Shown here: positions 1 to 5,871 of the stretch, in pieces
Layout of the letters: every line of letters starts with the position of its first letter
Numbering within the stretch: position 1 is the first letter of the stretch
Made by a program: the position numbers and the translations under genes
NCBI GenBank assembly: GCA_004356175.1
Contig: SMXV01000084.1
Location: forward strand, 1 to 9,319
DNA: 9,319 nucleotides
Reading direction: 5' to 3'
Source of the DNA: Acidobacteriota bacterium
GTDB taxonomy: Bacteria > Actinomycetota > Acidimicrobiia > Spongiisociales > UBA5794
Notes under the pieces: model-generated
Told to the model about the DNA's origin: nothing
What the model saw: only the letters and a program-made list of their open reading frames with translations
Databases searched by the model: none

Positions 1-372
1 GAAGAGTTCAGAGCCAACAACGGCAAGGTTGGCGGCATGTTCGAGGGGGCACCGATCCTGATTCTTCACACGACGGGCGCCAAGAGTGGGCTTCCGCGCG
101 AGACGCCACTCATGTATCTCGACCACCAGGACCGCCTCTTTATATTCGCCTCGAAGGCAGGGGCGGACAGTCACCCGGACTGGTATCACAACATCAAGGC
201 GAATTCCTCTGTGTCCATCGAAATCGGGACGGAGAACATGCAGAAGACGGCGACCGAACCCGAACCTGAAGATCGTGCAACGATCTACGCCGAGCAGGAG
301 ACGAGGTTTCCGCAGTTCAAGGAGTACCAGGAGGGCACAAGTCGCATCATCCCTGTGATAGAGCTGACCTGA
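1..372 (+). CDS. Ddn-type deazaflavin (F420)-dependent nitroreductase-family oxidoreductase, 3' part
   Basis: The frame is open from base 1, so the N-terminus and start codon lie outside the window; 123 codons remain before the TGA. Seen: an EEFRANNGKVGG opening, then FEGAPILILHTTGAKSG, then ASKAGADSHPDWYHNI. This is the usual order in the split-barrel Ddn family, where the G-x-KSG segment and the S-x-GG...P-x-W-x-N segment line the F420 pocket. Family knowledge: these proteins reduce or activate substrates with F420H2 and are abundant in Actinomycetota and some Chloroflexota. The physiological substrate cannot be read from sequence. The gene converges on the aldehyde dehydrogenase, with a perfect hairpin in the 37-bp gap. 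An internal ATG at 37 opens the same frame but would remove conserved N-terminal residues, so it is not a start. Confidence 0.85.
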   Translation, partial: EEFRANNGKVGGMFEGAPILILHTTGAKSGLPRETPLMYLDHQDRLFIFASKAGADSHPDWYHNIKANSSVSIEIGTENMQKTATEPEPEDRATIYAEQETRFPQFKEYQEGTSRIIPVIELT

Positions 373-390
373 CGAACGGCTCTTTCGACA

Positions 391-414
391 GCTAGGAGCA
401 CTCGTGCTCCTAGC
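391..414. terminator. Perfect hairpin between convergent genes (probable bidirectional terminator)
   Basis: Arms GCTAGGAGCAC and GTGCTCCTAGC are exact reverse complements around a TC centre, so the RNA would fold with a 10-bp stem and a CTCG loop on either strand. It begins 18 bases after the stop of the Ddn-like gene. It also contains the TAG stop codon (410-412) of the convergent dehydrogenase gene. Neither side carries a T tract, so it is not a textbook intrinsic terminator. The position between convergent genes is the main argument. Confidence 0.55.
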
Positions 415-1924
415 CGAAGTCGATGCCCTGAGAGAGCGGCAGGTCCTTTGACCAGTTGACTGTCACTGTCTGGCGGCGCATGTATGCCTTCCAAGCGTCA
501 GAGCCTGATTCGCGCCCGCCACCTGTCTCCTTCTCGCCGCCAAACGCGCCACCGATTTCAGCGCCGGATGTTCCGATGTTCACGTTGGCAATGCCGCAGT
601 CCGATCCCTCGGGCGAGAGGAAGAGTTCAGAGTTCCGGATGGAGTCAGTGAATATCGCTGACGACAGACCCTGGGGCACATCGTTCTGGATTCCAATCGC
701 CTCTTCGACCGAGGACACTTCGATCAGGTACATGATTGGGCCGAACGTCTCGGTTTGAACGATTGGAGCGTCCGCAGCGATCTTCACAAGTGTTGGCTCG
801 AAGAAGAATCCTGTGCCATCCTTTTCGTTGCCGCCTGCGAGCAACTCGCCGCCCTGTTCGATGGCAATCTCGAGCGCTACCTTGGTTGTGTCCACCGCGG
901 CCTGGCTCACCATCGGGCCTATCAAGGTGCCCTCCTCAAGAGGATCACCGATGTTGATCTGTTCATAGGAGGCAACAAGCCTGTCTGTCAGTTCGTCAAT
1001 GACGTCCGTGTGAACAATCAGCCTGCGAAGCGAGGTACACCGCTGCCCCGTCGTGCCTGCGGCTGCGAAGAGTGTTGCAGGGACAACAAGATCGAGGTCG
1101 GCGTCGGCCATCACGATGAGGGCGTTGTTGCCGCCGAGCTCAAGCAGAGATCGGCCAAGACGTTTGGCGACCTCCGTCCCTATCTGGCGACCCATGCGAA
1201 CAGAGCCCGTCGCTGATATCAGCGGGAGTCGTTCGTCGGCAACCATTGCGGCCCCAATCGGGTCTACGTCGCCAACCGTCAAGTTGAATACGCCCTCGAA
1301 GCCTGAGCCATCCATCACATCGTGCACGATGTTCGTGACCGCCACCGCGGAGAGAGGTGCAACGGGCGACGGTTTCCAGATCATCGAATCGCCACACACC
1401 GCAGCGAGCAATCCGTTCCATGACCAGACGGCGACCGGGAAGTTGAACGCGGAGATGATGCCAATCGGACCAAGTGGCTGCCACTGTTCGTACATACGGT
1501 GACGCGGTCGTTCCGACGCGATCGTGAGTCCGTACAGCTGACGCGAGAGACCAACAGCGAAGTCGGCGATGTCGATCATCTCCTGAACTTCGCCCTCACC
1601 CTCCGCACGAATCTTTCCTGTCTCCATCGAGACGAGTGCACCCAAAGGAACCTTGTATTCGCGGAGTGCGTTCCCGATGAGGCGGACATAGTTCCCTCTC
1701 TCTGGAGCTGGCACCATCCGCCACTTTGCAAAAGCAACTTGGGCTGCAACGACCGCTTGGTCGTACTCGGCCGCATCGGCCTGCCGAACTGTGCCTATGA
1801 CATCTTCTGTGGTCGGATCAATCGACGAAATGATGGACCCGCTTCCGGCAAGCCACCCACCCGCATACGCCCCCGAAGACTCCGCTTCGACACCAAGTGC
1901 CGCCAGTACTGCATCACGTTTCAT
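410..1924 (-). CDS. amaB: ALDH7-family aldehyde dehydrogenase (probable L-piperideine-6-carboxylate / alpha-aminoadipate semialdehyde dehydrogenase)
   Basis: 504 aa, full length for an NAD(P)+-dependent aldehyde dehydrogenase. Catalytic landmarks are intact: oxyanion Asn161 in NFPVAVW, cofactor Lys184 in WKPS, the SATGS turn at 237-241, general base Glu262 in LELGGNN, nucleophile Cys296 in GQRCTS, and Glu392 in ETFGP. The C-terminal stretch with GIANVNIGTSGAEIGGAFG (444-462), followed by GGEKETGGGRESGSDAWK-type residues, is characteristic of ALDH7 (antiquitin, bacterial Pcd/AmaB). Those enzymes oxidise aminoadipate semialdehyde, which is in equilibrium with cyclic piperideine-6-carboxylate, in lysine catabolism. 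Substrate is inferred from family only; the symbol is by analogy. The ATG is preceded by purine-rich AGAGAAGAG sequence serving as a weak ribosome site. The gene lies 83 bp behind ridA on the same strand, with a 46-bp palindrome between, so read-through from ridA is plausible. Confidence 0.88.
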   Translation of the reverse strand: MKRDAVLAALGVEAESSGAYAGGWLAGSGSIISSIDPTTEDVIGTVRQADAAEYDQAVVAAQVAFAKWRMVPAPERGNYVRLIGNALREYKVPLGALVSMETGKIRAEGEGEVQEMIDIADFAVGLSRQLYGLTIASERPRHRMYEQWQPLGPIGIISAFNFPVAVWSWNGLLAAVCGDSMIWKPSPVAPLSAVAVTNIVHDVMDGSGFEGVFNLTVGDVDPIGAAMVADERLPLISATGSVRMGRQIGTEVAKRLGRSLLELGGNNALIVMADADLDLVVPATLFAAAGTTGQRCTSLRRLIVHTDVIDELTDRLVASYEQINIGDPLEEGTLIGPMVSQAAVDTTKVALEIAIEQGGELLAGGNEKDGTGFFFEPTLVKIAADAPIVQTETFGPIMYLIEVSSVEEAIGIQNDVPQGLSSAIFTDSIRNSELFLSPEGSDCGIANVNIGTSGAEIGGAFGGEKETGGGRESGSDAWKAYMRRQTVTVNWSKDLPLSQGIDFG

Positions 1925-1947
1925 CTTGATTCTCTTCTCTTTCTTCC

Positions 1948-1993
1948 TTCTGGCGTACGTAGCCGCAATATATTGCGGCTACGTACGCCAGAA
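1948..1993. repeat. 46-bp perfect spacerless palindrome between ridA and the aldehyde dehydrogenase gene
   Basis: The sequence is exactly self-complementary about the 1970/1971 boundary, with 23-bp arms and no spacer. The left arm reads TTCTGGCGTACG, then TAGCCGCAATA, and the right arm mirrors it. The pairing fails at 1947/1994 (C/C). The centre is AT-rich (AATATATT) and contains TATATT, a -10-like hexamer, on both strands; the arms are GC-richer. On the minus strand it lies 14 bp after the ridA stop and 23 bp before the dehydrogenase ATG. As RNA it would form a very stable stem of about 21 bp. It could be an attenuator or terminator (no U tract follows), an mRNA processing site, a large operator, or a palindromic repetitive unit. 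An assembly or amplification artefact should also be considered. Confidence 0.9.
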
Positions 1994-2007
1994 CGGTTTG
2001 GATCGGG

Positions 2008-2388
2008 TTAGCGGGTGGAGATGGTTTCGATCTCGACGAGGAAACCGCCTGGCAGGGCGCTCACCTCAACGGTTGAGCGAGCTGGTGGCGACTCGCCGAC
2101 ATACTGGCCATATACCTCGTTCACGGCAGCAAAGTCTGAGATGTCCACCACGAATATCGTCGTTTTCACAATGTCCTCATACGTCAGACCAACATCCCCA
2201 AGAACAGCACCGATGTTCTTCATCACCTGATGGGTCTGGACTGCAACGTCACCTTCGACACCTACACCGGTCTGTGGATCAAGGGGAATCATTCCTGACA
2301 TGAACACGAAGCCGTTCGCCTCGGTGAGAACACTGTATGGACCAATCGGTCTGGGACCGTTTGGGGCGTCATGAATAGTTTTTGGCAT
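2008..2388 (-). CDS. ridA: RidA family reactive imine/enamine deaminase
   Basis: 126 aa, the normal length of a RidA (YjgF/YER057c/UK114) subunit, which forms trimers with active sites between chains. Residues equivalent to the E. coli RidA site are present: Tyr18 in GPYS, Ser31 in MSGMIPLD, Arg104 in PARSTVEV (binds the substrate carboxylate) and Glu119 in LVEIE. With that Arg kept, it should belong to the group that hydrolyses 2-aminoacrylate-type enamines and imines to keto acids plus ammonia. The ATG has an AGAGG ribosome site (2395-2399) with a 6-nt spacer. It is followed on the same strand by the ALDH7 gene. If that enzyme works on a cyclic imine, an imine-handling partner fits, but this is inference. 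The 101 bp upstream (2389-2489) hold no gene; a GTGAC/GTCAC dyad at 2410-2430 is weak. Confidence 0.92.
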   Translation of the reverse strand: MPKTIHDAPNGPRPIGPYSVLTEANGFVFMSGMIPLDPQTGVGVEGDVAVQTHQVMKNIGAVLGDVGLTYEDIVKTTIFVVDISDFAAVNEVYGQYVGESPPARSTVEVSALPGGFLVEIETISTR

Positions 2389-2489
2389 GGTGAACCTCTA
2401 TCTCGGGGAGTGACTTCTCGGGCGCGTCACACCATTCTGCCAGAGTACGGGGATCAGATCAGAATGGCGGCGGAACGTTGAGGAGAACC

Positions 2490-2843
2490 TCAGCTGAATG
2501 ACTTGCCGCAGCCACAGGTACCCGAGACATTCGGGTTCTCGATTGCAAAGCCAGCGCCAGACAGACCGTCGTCTTTGAAGTCGACGATTGCGCCGGTAAC
2601 CATAGACACGCTATCAGCATCGACAACAACGCGAACGCCATCGGTCTCGTTCACGATATCCGTCGAATCAATCTTTGAGTCGAAGAACATGTCATATGCG
2701 TATCCGGAGCAGCCTGACCGCTTCACCCCGACACGGAGCGCCATATCGCTGTCGCCCTCTGCTTCGATAAGTTCCCTGACCTTCGCAGCGGCACTCGACG
2801 TGAGCGTCACGCCCTGCAACTGTGCGGCATTGGTAGTAGTCAT
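2490..2843 (-). CDS. erpA: A-type iron-sulfur cluster carrier / insertion protein (HesB/IscA/ErpA family)
   Basis: 117 aa. Three conserved cysteines are in place: Cys45 in RSGCSGYAYD, and Cys110 and Cys112 in the C-terminal SGTCGCGKSF. These are the ligands by which A-type carriers hold a [2Fe-2S] or [4Fe-4S] cluster for delivery to apoproteins. ErpA, IscA and SufA cannot be separated by motif alone; ErpA is the usual label for a lone actinobacterial copy. The start at 2843 was chosen over a longer open frame (to 3020) because GGAGG sits 4 nt upstream (2848-2852) and the protein then begins just before the family core (VTLTSSAAAKV). The longer frame would run into the divergent mrp coding region. 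It is divergent from mrp, another Fe-S factor, with a 133-bp shared promoter region. Confidence 0.92.
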   Translation of the reverse strand: MTTTNAAQLQGVTLTSSAAAKVRELIEAEGDSDMALRVGVKRSGCSGYAYDMFFDSKIDSTDIVNETDGVRVVVDADSVSMVTGAIVDFKDDGLSGAGFAIENPNVSGTCGCGKSFS

Positions 2844-2881
2844 GGGGCCTCCGAGGTCCTGAAAATCGATTTCTGAACACC

Positions 2882-2887
2882 ATGATA
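2882..2887 (-). promoter_or_regulatory. Candidate -10 box of the A-type carrier gene
   Basis: On the minus strand this reads TATCAT, one base from the sigma70 consensus TATAAT. It would give a leader of roughly 30 nt carrying the GGAGG ribosome site of the gene starting at 2843. No convincing -35 hexamer lies 16-19 nt further upstream, so the call rests on the -10 alone. Confidence 0.4.
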
Positions 2888-2917
2888 GGGGATATTCAGG
2901 GTGATTACCACGAATAC

Positions 2918-2933
2918 GTGTCGCGCCCGACAC
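2918..2933. promoter_or_regulatory. Operator-like dyad GTGTCG-n4-CGACAC between the divergent Fe-S genes
   Basis: Two exact 6-bp inverted arms are separated by CGCC, in the middle of the 133-bp region shared by the A-type carrier gene and mrp. It lies about 30 bp upstream of the proposed mrp -10 box and about 30 bp upstream of the proposed carrier-gene -10 box, so a bound regulator could affect both. It does not match an IscR- or SufR-type site that I recognise. A chance dyad in GC-rich DNA remains possible. Confidence 0.35.
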
Positions 2934-2963
2934 ATTCCGTCGTCCATGACTCGTTTCTCGTAC

Positions 2964-2969
2964 TACGTT
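2964..2969 (+). promoter_or_regulatory. Candidate -10 box of mrp (leaderless-type)
   Basis: TACGTT fits the actinobacterial TANNNT -10 pattern and ends exactly 7 nt before the mrp ATG at 2977, so transcription would begin at or beside the start codon. No Shine-Dalgarno sequence lies between it and the ATG, which agrees with a leaderless message. No clear -35 is visible. Confidence 0.45.
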
Positions 2970-2976
2970 TCCGGTC

Positions 2977-4092
2977 ATGGCCACCGAATCAGACGTGCTT
3001 GACGCTCTCAAACACGTCATAGACCCAGAGCTTCATACGGACATCGTTGACCTCGGAATGGTGAGCAACGTCCGAATCGACGGTGGCGTCGTGGACGTCG
3101 GGATCGCTCTGACAATAGCCTCATGTCCAATGCGCGGCCAGATCGAAACCGATGTGGAACGGCGAGTTGCGGCGCTGCCTGGTGTCGACGAGGTCGTCAT
3201 CACGACAGGGGTCATGACGCAGGAACAGCGTTCGACGCTGATGGAGCGTGCGCGGATGAATGCCCGCGAGAACGCAACACCGACCGCCGTGGCACCGTCA
3301 ACCCGTGTCATCGCGGTGAGCAGTGGCAAAGGTGGCGTTGGCAAATCGACACTGAGCGTGAACCTCGCCCTGGCCATTGCAGACCAGGGTCACACCGTCG
3401 GGTTGCTCGACGCCGACATCTGGGGATTCTCTGCACCACGGATGCTCGGTGCGACCGATACCCGGTTGGCCGCAAACGAGGACCGCAAGATCGTGCCGAC
3501 GGAAATCAAGGGAATTCATCTTGTCTCGACGGGCCTGCTTCTTGCGGATGAGGACACGGCGCTCATGTGGCGTGGCCTCATGTTGAGCAAAGCAGTCGAG
3601 CAATTTCTGAACGACGTCGCGTGGCCCGCCGACCTGGGCTATCTCATTATCGACATGCCGCCTGGCACCGGGGACGTGCAGATGGCGTTGGCTCGTATGT
3701 TGCCCCAAGCAGAAATGGTTGTTGTTACGACACCACAACTCGCCGCGCAGAAGGTCGCTGCACGGGTTGCTGACATGGCCCGCCGGTCACACATGCCCAT
3801 CGTTGGCGTGGTTGAGAACATGTCGGGCTTTGTTGCCGACGACGGAAAGCGTTACGACATTTTCGGGAAGGGAGGTGGCGCGTCCCTCGCTGCCGATCTC
3901 GGCGTTGAACTGCTCGGCTCCGTTCCCATTGACGTCCGCGTCGCGGAAGGCGGGGACTCAGGCGACCCTGTCGTCACGGCGCACTCGGATTCTCCGGCTG
4001 GCATCGAATTGACGTCGATCGCAAAACGCGTCACCGAGATTCTCCCGCCGCTCGCCCTCGACTCATGCATAGGCAGACTCGCCACCCTCTGA
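2977..4092 (+). CDS. mrp: Mrp/ApbC (NBP35-type) P-loop ATPase, Fe-S cluster carrier family, with N-terminal MIP18 domain
   Basis: 371 aa. Residues 1-80 form a MIP18/DUF59 domain (VIDPELHTDIVDLGMV; Cys50 in SCPMRG). Residues 110-350 form the MinD/ParA-like ATPase: deviant Walker A SSGKGGVGKST at 115-125 with Lys118 and Lys123, a DADIWG switch near 145-150, and IIDMPPGTGD with Asp226. Family role: dimeric ATPases that assemble or transfer [4Fe-4S] clusters to apoproteins. The CxxC that normally bridges a cluster is missing: after ENMSGF the sequence is VADDGKRYDIFG (286-297). The only cysteines in the protein are Cys50 and Cys364. Loss of this CxxC is, from memory, also seen in mycobacterial homologues, so it may be a lineage trait rather than damage. 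The ATG lacks a Shine-Dalgarno and probably starts a leaderless mRNA. Divergent neighbour is the A-type carrier gene. Confidence 0.92.
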   Translation: MATESDVLDALKHVIDPELHTDIVDLGMVSNVRIDGGVVDVGIALTIASCPMRGQIETDVERRVAALPGVDEVVITTGVMTQEQRSTLMERARMNARENATPTAVAPSTRVIAVSSGKGGVGKSTLSVNLALAIADQGHTVGLLDADIWGFSAPRMLGATDTRLAANEDRKIVPTEIKGIHLVSTGLLLADEDTALMWRGLMLSKAVEQFLNDVAWPADLGYLIIDMPPGTGDVQMALARMLPQAEMVVVTTPQLAAQKVAARVADMARRSHMPIVGVVENMSGFVADDGKRYDIFGKGGGASLAADLGVELLGSVPIDVRVAEGGDSGDPVVTAHSDSPAGIELTSIAKRVTEILPPLALDSCIGRLATL

Positions 4093-4110
4093 GAGACTCC
4101 TGCCACTCGA

Positions 4111-4135
4111 CCGCCCCACCATCTAGGGGGGACGG
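4111..4135 (+). terminator. Possible GC-rich hairpin terminator after mrp
   Basis: CCGCCCC-A-CC can pair with GG-GGGG-A-CGG around an ATCTA loop, with two bulged A residues. It lies 19 bp after the mrp stop, in the 65-bp gap before the convergent gene remnant. There is no T tract. It is a weak call resting on position and stem strength. Confidence 0.3.
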
Positions 4136-4157
4136 AATTGGCTAGGTGGATCGCTGG

Positions 4158-4640
4158 CTAATCCTCGCCGAGTTCAAGGTACGGTGCGTCGATTCCTTCG
4201 AGGGTCCAGACCTGGATTATCTCGCTGGTGATTGGTACGGAGAACGAACCTATGGGGCATACACCGAGCGGTGACTCGAAACCCGCGAGAGTGATCGGGA
4301 AAGATCCGAAACAGATGTGGTCGTGAGCATGCCATACCGCAATCGGACCCGCAAACATGGGGCCGCTCTCCCGATCTCCTCCATCTCATACATTGCTCCA
4401 CGCGCGATCGGTCCGTTAGGAGTCGGTTCGTACACCAGTGTCCCTGGCCGATTCGGATCGAGCGTCACTCCATCTGACCTGTGCACGGGGTTCTCGGCAT
4501 GGAACTCGGATCCAACAGTGTTGTCGACGAGATACCCATCCGCTGCGGCGACAGACAGATCCGCATACTTCGCGATCGCCGCGACCGTGCGGGCGTCGAT
4601 GATGAGTGTTCGATGAGATCTGCCGGAACGCTGCGAGCGA
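4158..4640 (-). pseudogene. Broken gene: 5'-truncated and frameshifted, with WHAHDHxCF motif (family not named)
   Basis: Two minus-strand frames each carry half of what looks like one protein. The upstream frame (about 4639 to 4375) reads IIDARTVAAIAKYADLSVAA, then ADGY, VTLDPNRPGTLVYEPTPNG and GAMYEMEE. The downstream frame (about 4385 to 4158) continues ESGPMFAGPIAVWHAHDH, then ICFG and CPIGSFSVP, and ends QVWTLEGIDAPYLELGED before TAG. The frames meet near 4370-4385, where a single missing base would join them. The upstream frame has no ATG, GTG or TTG between the M23 stop codon (4641) and the first conserved-looking residues, so the 5' end is also lost, or would have to lie inside the M23 gene. 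I recall secreted actinobacterial proteins of the type ...ADGY...LDPxRPxxLVY...WHxHDxxCF..., but cannot name the family. A metal-binding role is suggested only by the His/Cys cluster. A sequencing indel could explain the frameshift but not the missing start. Confidence 0.6.
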
Positions 4641-5864
4641 CTACCCGCAGAGTGCCTTGACAAGGGGGTACGGATTGATCCAGTCGCCGCCAGATTGCGC
4701 GTACTGAAAGTGAACATGGGGCAGCCACGGTGGCGCGTTGCCGCTGGTGCCGTTGTAGCCAATCAAGTCGCCAGCCACAACTGCCGTTCCGCCGCCGATG
4801 CCGGATGCGAACCCTTCGAGGTGGGCGTAGTAGTAGCGGTCGCCTGACTCGCCCGTGAGGTAGATGGAGAACCCTCCGAGGCCGCTATTGGATGTACGAG
4901 TGATTCTTCCGGTCTCGATTGCAACAACGGGTGCCCCTCGGACCGCGCTGATATCGACACCTTTGTGCGAGCGTCCGCCCGAGCGCGGGGCACCCCACGT
5001 ATCAGAGAAACTGGTTGCCGCGTTGATCGGACACGCCTTTCCGTCGGTAATGACCGGCGGTGGAGTGGCAGGCTGTGTGATCGTTGTCGTCGCAGGCACC
5101 GTAGTCGTGATCGATGACTGATCGGAAGTCGTCGTCGTTGCCGCGGTTGTCGTCGTTGTTGTCGATTCTGCCGCGTGTGCAGCCTCGTCGGCCGCCTTGC
5201 GAGCAGCGGCCTCCTCGGCCGCCTTCTTCTCAGCTTCCTCGCGAAGACGCTGCTCTTCAAGCGCCCGCAGCCGCTTCTCCTCCTCCTGCTTCTGGTACGC
5301 AACGGCGATCGTGTTGTAATCCGTGTCTGCGCTCTCAAGCGTGGCGAGTATCTGCTCGGTCAGCTCTCCGATTTCAGCCACGAGGGCCACCTGCTCTGAG
5401 AGCGAAGCGTCGAGCTGAAGCTGTTGCTCCCCGTATTGCGCTTCTACGGTCTCGAGCCCTCTAAGCACTGCGAGGTCCACCTCGTTCAGCACCTCGAGGT
5501 AGAGGGATTGCACGGGTAAATCAGTAAACGTCCGCAAGCTGAACATGCGAGCCGCGAGGGATGATCCGCCAGACGTATACCGAGCAACGACGAGGTCTTC
5601 GACACCTACCTGCTTCGTGGCAATGTCAACCTCAAGCAGGGAGATGGATTTCGACAAAGCAACGATGCGCTCACGCACCAGTGTCTCATCGACGACTGCC
5701 TGCTCGAAGCGCTTGATTGATGTCTCAAGGGATGAAGATGCCGCTGTGCGTGCTTCTCGGGCGGCCTCCACCTGTTGTCGAGTTATGTCGTCCGCGGTGG
5801 CCCCGAGGGCGGGTGCTGCAAACGCGACACTGAGCGCAAGAGCGACGAAGAGTCGATTTCGCAT
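4641..5864 (-). CDS. Secreted coiled-coil M23 (LytM-type) zinc endopeptidase
   Basis: 407 aa. Residues 1-22 are a signal peptide (RNR, hydrophobic LFVALALSVAFAAPAL, then GATA). Residues 25-235 are heptad-rich and charged, ending in a Lys/Glu/Ala run (QKQEEEKRLRALEEQ), a long coiled coil as in EnvC/NlpD-like factors. Residues 235-275 are a Thr/Pro-rich linker. Residues 290-400 are the M23 domain. His300 and Asp304 (HKGVD), His348 (YYYAHLEG) and His383/His385 (HVHF) are all present, so it should be catalytically active, unlike the degenerate amidase activators. The expected role is cleavage of peptidoglycan cross-bridges outside the membrane, during division or wall remodelling. The start at 5864 (not 5960) is chosen because the signal peptide then sits at the N-terminus. 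A GGGGAG ribosome site overlaps the stop of the upstream hydrolase gene, 7 bp away. Confidence 0.9.
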   Translation of the reverse strand: MRNRLFVALALSVAFAAPALGATADDITRQQVEAAREARTAASSSLETSIKRFEQAVVDETLVRERIVALSKSISLLEVDIATKQVGVEDLVVARYTSGGSSLAARMFSLRTFTDLPVQSLYLEVLNEVDLAVLRGLETVEAQYGEQQLQLDASLSEQVALVAEIGELTEQILATLESADTDYNTIAVAYQKQEEEKRLRALEEQRLREEAEKKAAEEAAARKAADEAAHAAESTTTTTTAATTTTSDQSSITTTVPATTTITQPATPPPVITDGKACPINAATSFSDTWGAPRSGGRSHKGVDISAVRGAPVVAIETGRITRTSNSGLGGFSIYLTGESGDRYYYAHLEGFASGIGGGTAVVAGDLIGYNGTSGNAPPWLPHVHFQYAQSGGDWINPYPLVKALCG

Positions 5865-5871
5865 AGCTCCC

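Noticed and set aside
2410..2430. GTGAC-n11-GTCAC dyad upstream of ridA
   Set aside because: Five-base arms with an 11-base spacer are expected by chance at this frequency, and no promoter element is clearly placed relative to it.
2844..3020. Extended N-terminus of the A-type carrier up to 3020
   Set aside because: It would overlap the divergent mrp gene, and the internal ATG at 2843 has a GGAGG site 4 nt upstream.
4158..4640. Selenoprotein reading of the broken gene (UGA in one frame near 4386)
   Set aside because: The coding-like signal upstream of that UGA is in the other frame, so a frameshift explains the data better than recoding. No SECIS-like hairpin is apparent just after it.
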